Position numbers and translations under genes: made by a program
Notes under the pieces: generated by a model
What the model saw: the letters and a program-made list of their open reading frames with translations, nothing else
Database searches by the model: none
What the model was told of the DNA's origin: nothing
Shown here: piece by piece, positions 1 through 8,453 of the stretch
Layout: the number at the start of each line of letters is the position of its first letter
Numbering within the stretch: position 1 is the first letter of the stretch
From: JBBBNV01 sp037137075
GTDB lineage: Bacteria; Bacillota; Bacilli; Paenibacillales; NBRC-103111
Assembly: GCF_037137075.1 (NCBI RefSeq)
Contig: NZ_JBBBNV010000010.1
Location: 62,001-126,000 of the forward strand
Length of the DNA: 64,000 bases
Direction: 5' to 3'

Positions 1-1
1 G

Positions 2-577
2 ATCAGCTGGTTTGTGTTCGGTCTATTGCAGGGCGTAATGCTATTCCTGCCTAACATCCTGCTGTATACTGTCGTTCCGAAGGAAAACGTCATCGGATAC
101 CTCGGTGTCGGCTTCTCGCTGCTTAGTATTCTGGTCAGTTCTGTGCTGGCCCGCGTAGGGGGAGGGGAGCTTCAGCTGCGCTATTTGGTCCTGTCGCTCG
201 CCGGGCTGAGCGCCGGTGCGCTGCTGCTGAACTGGGATATGACTTTGGTGACGGTCCTTATTTTTATTACCCTGCACGCCGTTAACAACCCGGTTCAAAA
301 TAACCTGGTCGGCACTCATTATTACCAGCTCATCGGGAAGCTGCCGCTCAAAGGAGTCATCCGTATTGAGACGGTTGTCATTCGCGAAGCGTTTTTGAAT
401 GTTGGAAGAATTTGCTCTATCGGCATTATGCTGCTGCTAACCTCGGATGTTCAGGGCATAGGTATGGCGCTTACGCTGCTCTTCATCGCGCTGCTGCAGT
501 TTGTCCAGGTATGGTTTTTGAACATGGACCAGAGGGCCGATCAGGATCGGCTCAAGCAGCCGACGATGAGCGCATAA
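2..577 (+). CDS. C-terminal part of a multi-pass membrane permease (MFS-like), truncated by window edge
   Basis: The frame is open from the first bases of the window, so about 191 C-terminal residues are visible and the N-terminal half lies outside. About six hydrophobic stretches alternate with short polar loops, and a hydrophilic tail ends the protein. This fits the second half of a major-facilitator-type transporter, but I see no substrate-specific motif and other polytopic families cannot be excluded. The first GTG in view (base 14) is not a real start. The stop overlaps the convergent acyltransferase gene by 26 bp. Confidence 0.6.
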   Translation: MSWFVFGLLQGVMLFLPNILLYTVVPKENVIGYLGVGFSLLSILVSSVLARVGGGELQLRYLVLSLAGLSAGALLLNWDMTLVTVLIFITLHAVNNPVQNNLVGTHYYQLIGKLPLKGVIRIETVVIREAFLNVGRICSIGIMLLLTSDVQGIGMALTLLFIALLQFVQVWFLNMDQRADQDRLKQPTMSA

Positions 578-1622
578 GTCCGGTTCGGGCGCTGCTTGCC
601 AGAAAGCGCCGTTTCAGCTGCGAGGTGAGCGGCTTTTCAACGAACAGGTGGGTCAGTGATCCGGCAAGAATGGCCCCGGCGATAAGCAGGCTTGCCGAGA
701 CGGGCCGGCTGACATAATCAGGCAAATGAATGGCGTGAAAAAGCTTGCTCAGGACGGAGATAGCAGGCTGGTTCGTTAAATAAATCGCGTAAGAGGCGCT
801 GCCCAAATGGTGAATAAACCGGGGCAGCGTTATTTGCTTTTTTTGGTCCAGACTGGAGAGGCCGAGGATGGTCAGGATAGAAAACACCGTGTAGCCGACG
901 GATAAATCAAGAGGAAACCAGGAGTACGCATAATTGAGCCAGCATAAGGGAAACCCGATGATGCCTGCGGCCGCAGCAGGCAGCCCGAAGCGGAAGCTGT
1001 AATTCATGATCGCGTGAGCTGTGAAGGCCCCCAGCGCGAACTTCAGGAACTCGGCGTTGAACATAAATCGCAGCAAGAAAGGCTCCAAGCGAACGATCTG
1101 CAGGGCGGCGCAGGCGGTAATAAGAAGCCAGAGGGCAATCAGGCTGCGGGACAGCCAGGGAGGCAGGCCGATCAGCAGGGAAAATACGAGGTAGTAAAAA
1201 ACGGTGTAAACAAGAGACCAGGCGACACCAAGCACAGGATTATGCTCTTGGGGGAAAAGCAGGAACGACTTGACAATTACCCAAGGCTGCGTTTCATAGC
1301 CGACACCATAATCGGGCACCAAAAAATAAATAGGGACGATACAGGCAAGAATGCACCAATAAACCGGATAAATCCGGAGCAGACGGCCGAGCAGGAATGC
1401 TTTGAATTTCTCTTTTTTGCCGAAATCCTGATGAAATACGTAATACAGCATAAAGCCGCTAAGCACGAAAAAAAAATCGACTCCCCCCGAGTAAGGAATG
1501 TCGGTCATCCCGAGGAAACGGTAATCGAAATATTTGGCCGAGAATTGGCTCGTATGCAGCAGTACGACCAGAAGCGGGACAATGGCCCGCGCAGCTTGAA
1601 TCAGAAGCAATTTCTTCGTCAT
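552..1622 (-). CDS. Acyltransferase family 3 membrane protein (OafA/YrhL-like)
   Basis: A 356-residue polytopic protein with the family-3 acyltransferase layout. TM1 carries the expected histidine (LLHTS, near residue 22), followed by the RxYP-type loop (LLRIYPVYW) and about ten hydrophobic segments. Such enzymes O-acetylate or O-acylate cell-surface glycans. I chose ATG 1622 (MTKK) because GGAAG lies about 9 nt upstream; the longer frame to 1760 would start inside the regulatory region. A GATAC palindrome (1704-1718) lies just upstream, so it probably belongs to the same regulon as the EPS operon. Of the three family-3 proteins in the window this is the only one with the TM1 His, so it may be the functional EPS-decorating enzyme. 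Confidence 0.85.
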   Translation of the reverse strand: MTKKLLLIQAARAIVPLLVVLLHTSQFSAKYFDYRFLGMTDIPYSGGVDFFFVLSGFMLYYVFHQDFGKKEKFKAFLLGRLLRIYPVYWCILACIVPIYFLVPDYGVGYETQPWVIVKSFLLFPQEHNPVLGVAWSLVYTVFYYLVFSLLIGLPPWLSRSLIALWLLITACAALQIVRLEPFLLRFMFNAEFLKFALGAFTAHAIMNYSFRFGLPAAAAGIIGFPLCWLNYAYSWFPLDLSVGYTVFSILTILGLSSLDQKKQITLPRFIHHLGSASYAIYLTNQPAISVLSKLFHAIHLPDYVSRPVSASLLIAGAILAGSLTHLFVEKPLTSQLKRRFLASSARTGLMRSSSAA

Positions 1623-1703
1623 GGCTCCCATCTTCCTTTCCGTTAAATAAACCCTGCACTTTGAGGGACGGCCAGACATGGCAGAGGTCCGGCCAGCTTC
1701 ATT

Positions 1704-1718
1704 GATACAAAGTGTATC
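1704..1718. promoter_or_regulatory. GATAC-N5-GTATC operator upstream of acyltransferase 552-1622
   Basis: Perfect 15-bp palindrome GATACAAAGTGTATC, placed between the acyltransferase start (1622, minus strand) and a TATGAT-like -10 on the minus strand near 1724-1731. It is one member of a recurring operator family in this window. Binding by the XRE proteins encoded here is inference. Confidence 0.7.
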
Positions 1719-1771
1719 TAAAAACATCATACTACTTTTCCGTATAAAGGGAAATACCAAAAATAATTAAA

Positions 1772-1806
1772 GATACCATATGTATCATATTGATACTAAA
1801 TGTATC
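1772..1806. promoter_or_regulatory. Tandem pair of GATAC-N5-GTATC operators, divergent control region
   Basis: Two perfect palindromes, GATACCATATGTATC (1772-1786) and GATACTAAATGTATC (1792-1806), start 20 bp apart, about two helical turns. They lie between the divergent acyltransferase gene and the XRE gene; a TATAAT (1819-1824) follows on the plus strand. The arrangement fits cooperative binding and autoregulation of the XRE gene at 1920. Confidence 0.75.
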
Positions 1807-1919
1807 ATGTGTTATTACTATAATTAGGGGAATTGAATTTACAGCCGGGTGGTCACTGCAATGGTGCGGAGGAGGGGGCACAATCAAACGACATGAAATG
1901 AAGGGATGGATTACAAGGA

Positions 1920-2156
1920 ATGAAACTTGGAAAACGGATTTCAGAATTACGTGAGCAGCAGAAAATAACACAGGAGGAGCTTGCCCGCATCATAGGGGTA
2001 ACACGTGCAGCCTTGTCCCACTATGAGAATGACCGCAGACAGCCCGCTTACGATACCCTCAAAAAAATCGCCCAGTTTTTTTCGGTGAGTGTCGAGTATG
2101 TGATGGAAGATAGTCACGCAGTACGGAACGCCCATGACAGAATGAACATGAGGTGA
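1920..2156 (+). CDS. Small XRE-family transcriptional regulator
   Basis: A 78-residue protein that is almost entirely a lambda-repressor-like helix-turn-helix (residues about 5-62), with the typical LGKRISELRE start, QEELA helix and a recognition region around RAALSHYENDRR. There is no dimerisation or ligand domain beyond a short tail. Its recognition region is nearly identical to that of the larger XRE protein at 37936-38307, so both probably read the same DNA. A pair of GATAC palindromes sits 114-148 bp upstream. It is 4 bp from the acyltransferase-like gene at 2161 and probably co-transcribed. The SD is weak (AAGGA abuts the ATG), so the start is less certain than the family. Confidence 0.85.
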   Translation: MKLGKRISELREQQKITQEELARIIGVTRAALSHYENDRRQPAYDTLKKIAQFFSVSVEYVMEDSHAVRNAHDRMNMR

Positions 2157-2160
2157 GTCC

Positions 2161-3255
2161 ATGGTAAAGCAACTATTTGTTATGCGGGCCTTTGCATGCT
2201 TATGTATCGCCATGTATTATGCCATTGGTACGGCCTCCTCCAGCTATCCCCTAAGCATTCATTCCACCGAGCAGCGGATTTGGTTTTATTTGTTTCCGCT
2301 TTTGCTTTGCGCGGCCCCGATGTTTATTTTTATTTCTGAATTTCTGGTTGCCCGTGCGTATCCGGATCAGCCGAAGAAAGGCTTCTTGGTTAACCGCCTC
2401 CGCTACATGATGATCCCGTATGTGAGCATGGGCATTTTTTATGCCGCGTTCGAAGCGGGGATTAGCCGGTCGCTGGATATTTTTACATCCAAGCTGTGGT
2501 CCAACATGATGCTCGGCGGGTTTCACGGTTACTTTGTCCTTATCATATTTCAGTTTTATCTTCTTCATTTATTTTTCCACAAAATCGCCGATGCCTGTAA
2601 GCCTGTCATTGTTTTGGCGGGGGCGTTCCTCATTCAAGCTGCCTATCTATGGCTGGCGGCTGAGTTCTGGTATGAGCCCGGCCAGCGGTTTTCGTTCTGG
2701 TGGTATCCGTTTACCGGCTGGCTGTTTTATTTCACCGCCGCTTATTATGCGGGACGCTACGATTTGCAATTCGAGCAGCTATTAAGCCGGCATTGGAAAT
2801 GGATTGCTGTTCTTCTTCCAATCGCCGGCGCCATGTTCGTCTGGCTGTACCCGATGAATTTGTTTCCGCTCGGCTCAAAGCGCCCGGACATTATTATTTA
2901 TGCCATCGCTGCTATTTGCGCGCTTTTTCTGGTGGCGACCAAAATCAAACGCCCTCCCAAGCTAATCGTATGGATTAGCCAGCTCTCCTTCGGAATATAT
3001 CTGCTGAATCCTTTCTTTTACCGCTGCTTTGAAAAAGTGCTTTCCGGTTTATTAGTCCCGCACCTCAGCTTCAGTCTCTATACCTTCGTTCTATTCGGAG
3101 CCAGTACGTCCGCCTCTATGCTGGCCGTCTGGCTGCTGCAGCGTCTTCCGCTAGGCAGTTATCTGGTTGGCAAGATTGGAAAGGGCTTTCATGAGGAGCG
3201 GGAAGCTGAATTACGGTCCCCCAAAGAGGGAGCCCCGCTGACCCCTCGCGTGTAG
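2161..3255 (+). CDS. Acyltransferase family 3-like membrane protein lacking the TM1 histidine
   Basis: A 364-residue polytopic protein with about ten hydrophobic segments and the overall family-3 acyltransferase organisation (TM1, RLRYMMIPY loop, late SFGIYLLNPFFYR segment). The position where most members have a TM1 histidine (L-L-H-S-I-G) reads M-Y-Y-A-I-G, with Tyr20 replacing His through a CAT-to-TAT difference. Family members depend on that His for acyl transfer, so this copy may be inactive or may work differently. It follows the XRE gene with 4 bp between them and probably shares its transcript. Function in EPS modification is inferred from context. Confidence 0.75.
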   Translation: MVKQLFVMRAFACLCIAMYYAIGTASSSYPLSIHSTEQRIWFYLFPLLLCAAPMFIFISEFLVARAYPDQPKKGFLVNRLRYMMIPYVSMGIFYAAFEAGISRSLDIFTSKLWSNMMLGGFHGYFVLIIFQFYLLHLFFHKIADACKPVIVLAGAFLIQAAYLWLAAEFWYEPGQRFSFWWYPFTGWLFYFTAAYYAGRYDLQFEQLLSRHWKWIAVLLPIAGAMFVWLYPMNLFPLGSKRPDIIIYAIAAICALFLVATKIKRPPKLIVWISQLSFGIYLLNPFFYRCFEKVLSGLLVPHLSFSLYTFVLFGASTSASMLAVWLLQRLPLGSYLVGKIGKGFHEEREAELRSPKEGAPLTPRV

Positions 3256-3275
3256 AAGCCCGTCCGCCAATCATG

Positions 3276-3313
3276 AAAAAAAACCGGCCGGAACAGCGGA
3301 CTGTTCCAGCCGG
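3276..3313 (-). terminator. Rho-independent terminator of the glycosidase gene
   Basis: 13-bp stem (3284-3296 with 3301-3313, one G-U) with a 4-nt loop, followed on the minus strand by eight U (A-tract 3276-3283). Oriented to stop leftward transcription from 3445-6243. Confidence 0.85.
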
Positions 3314-3380
3314 AGGCGAATGTCATCATGCTGTTGGCACGGATTCTCCTGACTTCTTTTCTTATCTCGCTGAGCTTCGG

Positions 3381-3437
3381 CTGCGCGCAGCTCCCAGCGC
3401 GGGGTGTTTCCCTGCATGACGGCGGCTCGTCGACCAC
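3381..3437 (+). repeat. Interspersed repeat copy R1
   Basis: Non-coding stretch about 80-85% identical by eye to 31846-31896 (R2). Shared landmarks are AGCTCCCRGCGCG, TGTTTC, CTGCATGACGGCGG and TCGTCGACC. Shorter related segments lie inverted at 45835-45870 and 59399-59420. Confidence 0.5.
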
Positions 3438-3444
3438 TTCGGGG

Positions 3445-6243
3445 TTAGTTCGACGGCCAGAGCGCTCCCTTAACATCATAGTCCCACTGGGGAAATGGAG
3501 CCGATACGCCGTTGCTGGTGGTGAGCAGCACCTTCACGCCGTCGCCGGTGGTGAATTGCGGCAAGCTGACCGACACGGACTTGTTCTGGCATACGTCGAG
3601 CGAAATCAGATTGGCTCCCGCGGGGTCGCTGCTGACCAGCTGTCTGCTCTGGCTGTCGCTTGCCCAGTAGACCGACACGTACTGGGAGCGGGCGTAAGGT
3701 GTCGTGAAATCCACCCGCAAGGTGTAGGACTGGCCGGCCTGCAGAGCAATGGAGCCGCTCATGTTGCTGGCATAATCGCAGGCTTTGACGACCAGCGTGT
3801 CATTCACATAGAGCTGGGTGTTGCAGTCGATCGTATCGATATGGAACGTATACGTTTCAGAGTATTTCGGGACGATTGTACCGGTCCAGCGCCAGGAGCC
3901 CTTGCGGGAAGGCAGATAGGATGTAGTGCTGTCGAAGTGGATTAAATCCACGTTCCGTTCTGAGATCAGGGTCTGGAATTTCTCGTCGGAATACGCCTGT
4001 TCCTTGAAGGTGCTGCCGGTTCTGACCGGATAAGCGCCCCAGCTGATTTCCGCTTTTCCCGACACGCTTGGGGTAAAGGTGAAGGTGGCGCCGGAAGCAG
4101 ATGGTGTGAGCGAGGTATTCTGGATCAGCGGCCCTTTCGCCGATTCCTGCACGAGCAGAAACCGGGGATAATCGACCATTTCCATTCGAACGGTCAGTGT
4201 CGTCGCCGTGCGCTTAACAACATTGACCTCTTGTTCACTGTCGGTTACCGGATCGTAGGCGGTGACTTTGGCTCCTGTCCCCCGGATATTGGACAGCGTG
4301 ACCTCGTACACTTGCGGCGGCATTTCATAGCGCTTCGTATCCAGCGGGTCCTTCGTATCCGTGTAGCTTTTTACCAAATTGCGGGTCACTACGTAGTAGC
4401 CAATCGCATATTTGTCGGCATCAAGCTGGAATGGCAGAATTGCGGCGTCCTCCTGGTTGTAGCCCGTCGGATGCGCCGGGGTATCGTCGCCCTCATACAC
4501 AATGCGCGGCACATATTCATACAAGCTGTCGACCTTGATGGGCCGCGGATGATCAATCGGAACACCGGTTTTCATCAGCTTCGTTACATTAGCAACGGCT
4601 TTCAGCTGCGGGCCGATTTGGCTGCGGACCTTGTCTGTCAGTTGATAGTTGCTGTTCTTAAGCTCTGTGAAAAACGCATCCGGCAAAATCCCGTAGGCCA
4701 GGTCCCCGCCTTTGACGGAATACAAATTAATGGTGTGGATGCCTTTATGGGCATAGAACACATAATTGCGCAGCGTCGATTTCGTGCCGATCCAGTGCAT
4801 GACATTCATGAGCTTGGCATTGCTGGCGCTGACAGTCGTTTTATTCATCAGCTCTGTCGCAAACAGATTGCGGTTAAAGTTGGTTTCCGTCATCCATACT
4901 TGCGCCGTCTGGCCGTTGCCGGGGTTGGCGTAGCGGTGATGATCCGGATAAGGGCCGGGGAAGGGCTGAATGTCACGAACGACGTATTCGGTCTGGTACG
5001 CGTAGAACCACCGTTCCGGGAACGCGCTGATGTGGTATGGCACATACTGGGCTTGCTCCAGTTGTCCGATGCCGTCATAGGTTGTATTGGCTTTAAACGA
5101 GGTTGTTTCGTTGCTGATGACCGAGCTGCTGCTGTAGCCGGTGTAATAATGCCGGCTGAAGCCGCTTTGCCCTTTCCAGATGGAGGAGCCGCTGTCCCAC
5201 GGACGCTGGTTGGAGAAGCCGCTGATGACCTGGACGCCGGGCAGCTTGTTGTTGGGGTCATTGACGTAGTCGACGGTCATGGGGAGAATAACCTCCACAC
5301 CGGTCTGCGTCTGGCCGTGGTTCGTGTAGGTAAGCGGAGTAGAGAAAGTAAACTTGGTCTCATAGTAGTTATTAATGTCAAGAAACTCGCTGCCGAAGGA
5401 ATATTCATTCCATACCTCAAGGTCAAAGCCGGCGTCGGCAGCGCCTTCTGTACCCAAGGCATTCTTGGCAAAAGAGGTCACTGCGCCGACATAGGTCATC
5501 CAGCCGTTTACGGTTTCCTGTGCAGCCGGATTGGCGGCGCCGCTGGCGTAGACCGCCCCCGAGAAAGGCTGATACTTCAGAGTGACAAGACTCAAGGCCC
5601 CGGCGGGCAGTGCTTTTTTGAGCGGAGCGGAGAGGACGCATTCGCCGGTAGAGGCATTGACGGCTGTAATAACCGGATACATGAGCTTGGAATCCTGTCC
5701 CTGAAGTCCGGTATAGAACGGCTTGATGGCGGAGACATCGCTTACATAAATGACCTTGTCGCCTGCCGCCGCCGCTTTGGTCAAGGTCACGGAGGTCGCC
5801 TTGCTTGGGGCGGGGCCGCCGGAGTTGGCATTCAGCAACAGGATCGGGCGGATTCCGTTGTTTTTCAAAGCCTGGAGCATGGTGGTCGCATTTTTGCTCT
5901 GCTGGTCAATCAGCCTGGTCGGGTCATCATAAGAAATGTTGTTCCAGCCAATCTCCAGCCGGGCCGAGCGGATTCCAGCCTCGCCGAGCACTTGTGCCGT
6001 AGCGGGCGCTTCGCTAGGTCCGACGTTAAACACGACACCCATGACTTCCAAATAGCGCCGACTGTCCCATGTATCCATATAAGACCGCCATGGCGCGTAA
6101 TAGTAAGAATGAATTCCAAACGGAATCTCCTGGTCCTTCCAGTTGGCGTAAGGGGTTTGAAGCTTGGCGGACTGGTTCAGGAATGAAGATGAGCTGTCAA
6201 ACAGACCCGCCGTAAGAGCAAGGATAAGGCTTATCATGGCCAT
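3445..6243 (-). CDS. Probable exported clan GH-A-like glycoside hydrolase with PA14 domain
   Basis: A 932-residue protein. The TIM-barrel-like region (about 40-600) has two clan GH-A landmarks: LEVWNEY with Glu280 as likely acid/base, and VWMTETNF with Glu453 as likely nucleophile. About 75 residues (150-225) look like a beta-rich insertion into the barrel. A PA14-type carbohydrate-binding module lies near 755-880 (W-x-G-T-I, ETYTFHIDTID, LYVND). The N-terminus is hydrophobic but lacks basic residues, so the signal peptide is atypical. ATG 6243 has GGAGGAG 6 nt upstream. It diverges from the RiPP operon across the operator pair 6284-6331 and has its own terminator. By analogy with PslG-type hydrolases it may trim or release the EPS; substrate unknown. 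Confidence 0.7.
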   Translation of the reverse strand: MAMISLILALTAGLFDSSSSFLNQSAKLQTPYANWKDQEIPFGIHSYYYAPWRSYMDTWDSRRYLEVMGVVFNVGPSEAPATAQVLGEAGIRSARLEIGWNNISYDDPTRLIDQQSKNATTMLQALKNNGIRPILLLNANSGGPAPSKATSVTLTKAAAAGDKVIYVSDVSAIKPFYTGLQGQDSKLMYPVITAVNASTGECVLSAPLKKALPAGALSLVTLKYQPFSGAVYASGAANPAAQETVNGWMTYVGAVTSFAKNALGTEGAADAGFDLEVWNEYSFGSEFLDINNYYETKFTFSTPLTYTNHGQTQTGVEVILPMTVDYVNDPNNKLPGVQVISGFSNQRPWDSGSSIWKGQSGFSRHYYTGYSSSSVISNETTSFKANTTYDGIGQLEQAQYVPYHISAFPERWFYAYQTEYVVRDIQPFPGPYPDHHRYANPGNGQTAQVWMTETNFNRNLFATELMNKTTVSASNAKLMNVMHWIGTKSTLRNYVFYAHKGIHTINLYSVKGGDLAYGILPDAFFTELKNSNYQLTDKVRSQIGPQLKAVANVTKLMKTGVPIDHPRPIKVDSLYEYVPRIVYEGDDTPAHPTGYNQEDAAILPFQLDADKYAIGYYVVTRNLVKSYTDTKDPLDTKRYEMPPQVYEVTLSNIRGTGAKVTAYDPVTDSEQEVNVVKRTATTLTVRMEMVDYPRFLLVQESAKGPLIQNTSLTPSASGATFTFTPSVSGKAEISWGAYPVRTGSTFKEQAYSDEKFQTLISERNVDLIHFDSTTSYLPSRKGSWRWTGTIVPKYSETYTFHIDTIDCNTQLYVNDTLVVKACDYASNMSGSIALQAGQSYTLRVDFTTPYARSQYVSVYWASDSQSRQLVSSDPAGANLISLDVCQNKSVSVSLPQFTTGDGVKVLLTTSNGVSAPFPQWDYDVKGALWPSN

Positions 6244-6276
6244 GCTGGTCTCCTCCTTTTTTACTACTGTTCAACA

Positions 6277-6331
6277 TTGACATGATACAAAATGTATACT
6301 AAAATGAGAGTTGTTAGATACATTTTGTATC
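6277..6331 (+). promoter_or_regulatory. RiPP-operon promoter with operator inside the spacer and a second operator downstream
   Basis: -35 TTGACA (6277-6282) and -10 TAAAAT (6300-6305) are 17 bp apart. GATACAAAATGTATA (6284-6298, one mismatch) is centred in that spacer, and a perfect GATACATTTTGTATC (6317-6331) begins 12 nt after the -10. Bound repressor would exclude RNA polymerase. The region is shared with the divergent glycosidase gene, so it may control both. Confidence 0.8.
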
Positions 6332-6403
6332 TAATTTCGATACCGCTTTATTATCGTAAGGGAGGCTTTGTTATTTTGAATATCGGCTTGATGGAGGTTG
6401 CCT

Positions 6404-7363
6404 ATGGTGATTCAGCTGCTGCGATCCCTCTACGATCATAATATTCCTGTCCAACAGCAAGGTGAGGTATACGAGCATATTTTGAAGGAAATTGAGTTGT
6501 TTTCCATCTCTCCCCAAGTATATCAGCTGCTGCAAAACACGGATAGCCTGGAGCAGGTGCCGCCTTTTTTCGCCGAACGGCTGAAGCAGCATTTCAAACG
6601 GGGGCTGGTCCATAATTTATTCATGAAGCGGGTGGAGGACGACGTGCTGCGCTGCTTCGAGCAGTGGAGAATGGAAGTGATTCCTTTGAAGGGAACCCGG
6701 TTCGCCCAGCGGTATTTCGGTCATGTGGCGGCCAGAGTGACCAGCGATGTGGATTTGCTGGTTCAGGCGGATATGCTGGACACGGCTATTCAGCGGCTGG
6801 TCTCCATCGGCTTTGAATTTGAAATCATTAAAGACCACCACGCCCGCCTGATGAAAAATGGGATGATGGTGGAGCTTCACTGGACGCTGGATAAACAGCA
6901 TTGGTCCGATTTGGACGCCGCGCCGTTCTGGCGGGAGGCTCAGCCGGCCGAAGGCTTTTCCTATGTCAAGCAGTTATCCGATTTGCATTCGTTTTATTTC
7001 ATTTGTCTGCATGGCGCACGTCATCAGATGGATTCGATCCGTTATGTGCTGGATGTGGCTCAGGTTCTTTACCGCCATGGCGACCGGATTGACCTGCAGG
7101 CTTTACTGGATCAGGCTGCCGCCGATAAAACCGCCAAACGGCTGCAGGCCGTGCTGTCCATCGTATATCAGGTTTTCCCCCGGCTTCATACCCGTTATCC
7201 CCTGCCGTTTGAGCCCATTGAAACCCACTGGAGCTACGACACGCTGAAAAATGCGCGCCATGGCACGCGAACGAAGAAATATTACTTGTATAAGCTATTT
7301 TTCCGCCATTTTATTTATGACACCTTCAAGCATCAAATGAAATCTATTCACAAGCCATATTAA
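6404..7363 (+). CDS. Nucleotidyltransferase-like protein (PF14907 type) of the RiPP locus
   Basis: A 319-residue protein with the nucleotidyltransferase-5 pattern: PLKGTRFAQRYFG, then R-x3-SDVDLLV (near 100-125), then ELHW. These proteins have a polymerase-beta-like fold and recur in lasso and related RiPP clusters, for example beside HprK-like kinases in paeninodin-type loci; their reaction there is not well established. ATG 6404 was chosen because GGAGG lies 6 nt upstream; TTG 6398 would abut the SD. It is the first gene of an operon (6404-10790) with 14-bp spacing or overlaps between genes. A 21-codon TTG-initiated ORF (6376-6441) overlaps its start and could couple translation. Confidence 0.75.
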   Translation: MVIQLLRSLYDHNIPVQQQGEVYEHILKEIELFSISPQVYQLLQNTDSLEQVPPFFAERLKQHFKRGLVHNLFMKRVEDDVLRCFEQWRMEVIPLKGTRFAQRYFGHVAARVTSDVDLLVQADMLDTAIQRLVSIGFEFEIIKDHHARLMKNGMMVELHWTLDKQHWSDLDAAPFWREAQPAEGFSYVKQLSDLHSFYFICLHGARHQMDSIRYVLDVAQVLYRHGDRIDLQALLDQAAADKTAKRLQAVLSIVYQVFPRLHTRYPLPFEPIETHWSYDTLKNARHGTRTKKYYLYKLFFRHFIYDTFKHQMKSIHKPY

Positions 7364-7377
7364 GGAGCCCGTAACCA

Positions 7378-8187
7378 ATGGAAAAAAAAGAATTGGCCAT
7401 GAAGACGTATGATGTACGTATTGCGGAGCATGAAGTCAGATTCGAGACGTCCTCCGAATGGGTCATGAAGTATGTGCAGGAAAAATACAGTGCAGGTGCT
7501 GCAGCGGCACCGGCAGCAGCGCCGCATATGACGATCCGGATCGAGGAAGGGTATGGCGTGCCGTTCGTCAGCTTCGATCTGGATATTCGTTCCGGCGCGG
7601 AACAGATGATGTATACCCGGGCCGATTACCGGATTACTGCTGCATCGGATTATACGGAGGCCCTGATTGAGGTTCACGATGATCTGGCTTTAAAGCATGC
7701 AATGCTGAACTTGTATAGCGCTTTCATTATTCATCATGAATGGGGACTGCTTATCCATTCGTCCTGTCTGGCGGATAAGGGCCGGGCCTTCCTGTTCGCC
7801 GGGCATTCGGGAGCGGGGAAATCGACAGTTGCGCTGCTTTCCCGGCCGCGTCCGGTATTGTCCGATGAGGCGACGATTGTGAAGCTGTCGCCGGGCGAAG
7901 CGCTGATATATGATTCCCCGTTTCGCAGCGACTCCGAATGGGCTTCGCATGCAGGCGCATATCCGCTTGCGGGCATTCAGCTGCTTCGCCAGGCTCAGCA
8001 GAACCGCCGGACGAGTGTCGGGAAGCTCAACGGGATGGTCGAGCTGATGAACCGGGTGTTTTATTGGAAGCAGCATCCGGAGGAGACGAAGAAGGTGCTC
8101 CGGCTGTGCATGCAGCTGGCGCAAAGGGTGCCGGTATACGAGCTGTATTTTCAAAAAAACAATACGTTTTGGGAGGTTGTATCCTGA
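7378..8187 (+). CDS. HprK-like serine kinase of the RiPP locus
   Basis: A 269-residue protein related to the HPr kinase C-terminal domain: P-loop GHSGAGKST (about 142-150), LLIHSSC just before it, and SDEAT (162-166) after it. HprK-like kinases in RiPP clusters, such as the one in the paeninodin locus, phosphorylate the precursor peptide. The precursor found here (10912-11058) has no C-terminal Ser, so any target would be an internal Ser/Thr/Tyr or something else. An Ala-rich linker (40-49) is unusual. AAGGAG precedes the ATG, and the stop overlaps the next start. A paralogue without the P-loop is encoded at 37112-37939. Confidence 0.8.
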   Translation: MEKKELAMKTYDVRIAEHEVRFETSSEWVMKYVQEKYSAGAAAAPAAAPHMTIRIEEGYGVPFVSFDLDIRSGAEQMMYTRADYRITAASDYTEALIEVHDDLALKHAMLNLYSAFIIHHEWGLLIHSSCLADKGRAFLFAGHSGAGKSTVALLSRPRPVLSDEATIVKLSPGEALIYDSPFRSDSEWASHAGAYPLAGIQLLRQAQQNRRTSVGKLNGMVELMNRVFYWKQHPEETKKVLRLCMQLAQRVPVYELYFQKNNTFWEVVS

Positions 8188-8453
8188 TGAAGCTGTATCG
8201 CCGGATGACCGAAGCAGATGCGTTTGAAATGGATCAGGAATGGATGATTATGAACGCCGAGCAGTGTACGGTAACCAAACTGAGTGAATCCGGCGCTGTC
8301 TGCTGGGAGCTTCTGAAGGAAGACCAGTCCATGAGCTCGCTCGTCGCGGGCTTGCAGGAAATCTATGATGTGACGGAGGAAGAAGCGATCCGGGATATCG
8401 ACAGCTTCCTGACGGAAATGATAAAAGCCGGCCTGGTGCAGTATGCAAGTTAG
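8187..8453 (+). CDS. PqqD-like RiPP recognition element protein
   Basis: An 88-residue stand-alone PqqD-family protein: small N-terminal beta segment, then helical region with ETGAxxWxLL-like SESGAVCWELL and a C-terminal helix bundle (EEEAIRDIDSFLTEMIKAGLV). Stand-alone PqqD/B1 proteins bind precursor leaders and hand them to maturation enzymes, in lasso systems through a YxxP leader motif. The peptide at 10912-11058 has such a motif (Y6-S-K-P9). The start overlaps the kinase stop and GGGAGG precedes it; its end overlaps the peptidase start by 11 bp. The name is given only at family level. Confidence 0.85.
   Translation: MKLYRRMTEADAFEMDQEWMIMNAEQCTVTKLSESGAVCWELLKEDQSMSSLVAGLQEIYDVTEEEAIRDIDSFLTEMIKAGLVQYAS

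Noticed and set aside
4231..6186. 651-codon open frame on the plus strand
   Set aside because: Exactly antisense to the glycosidase gene, composition rich in Ile/Val/Gly/Arg without domain patterns; a codon-bias shadow.
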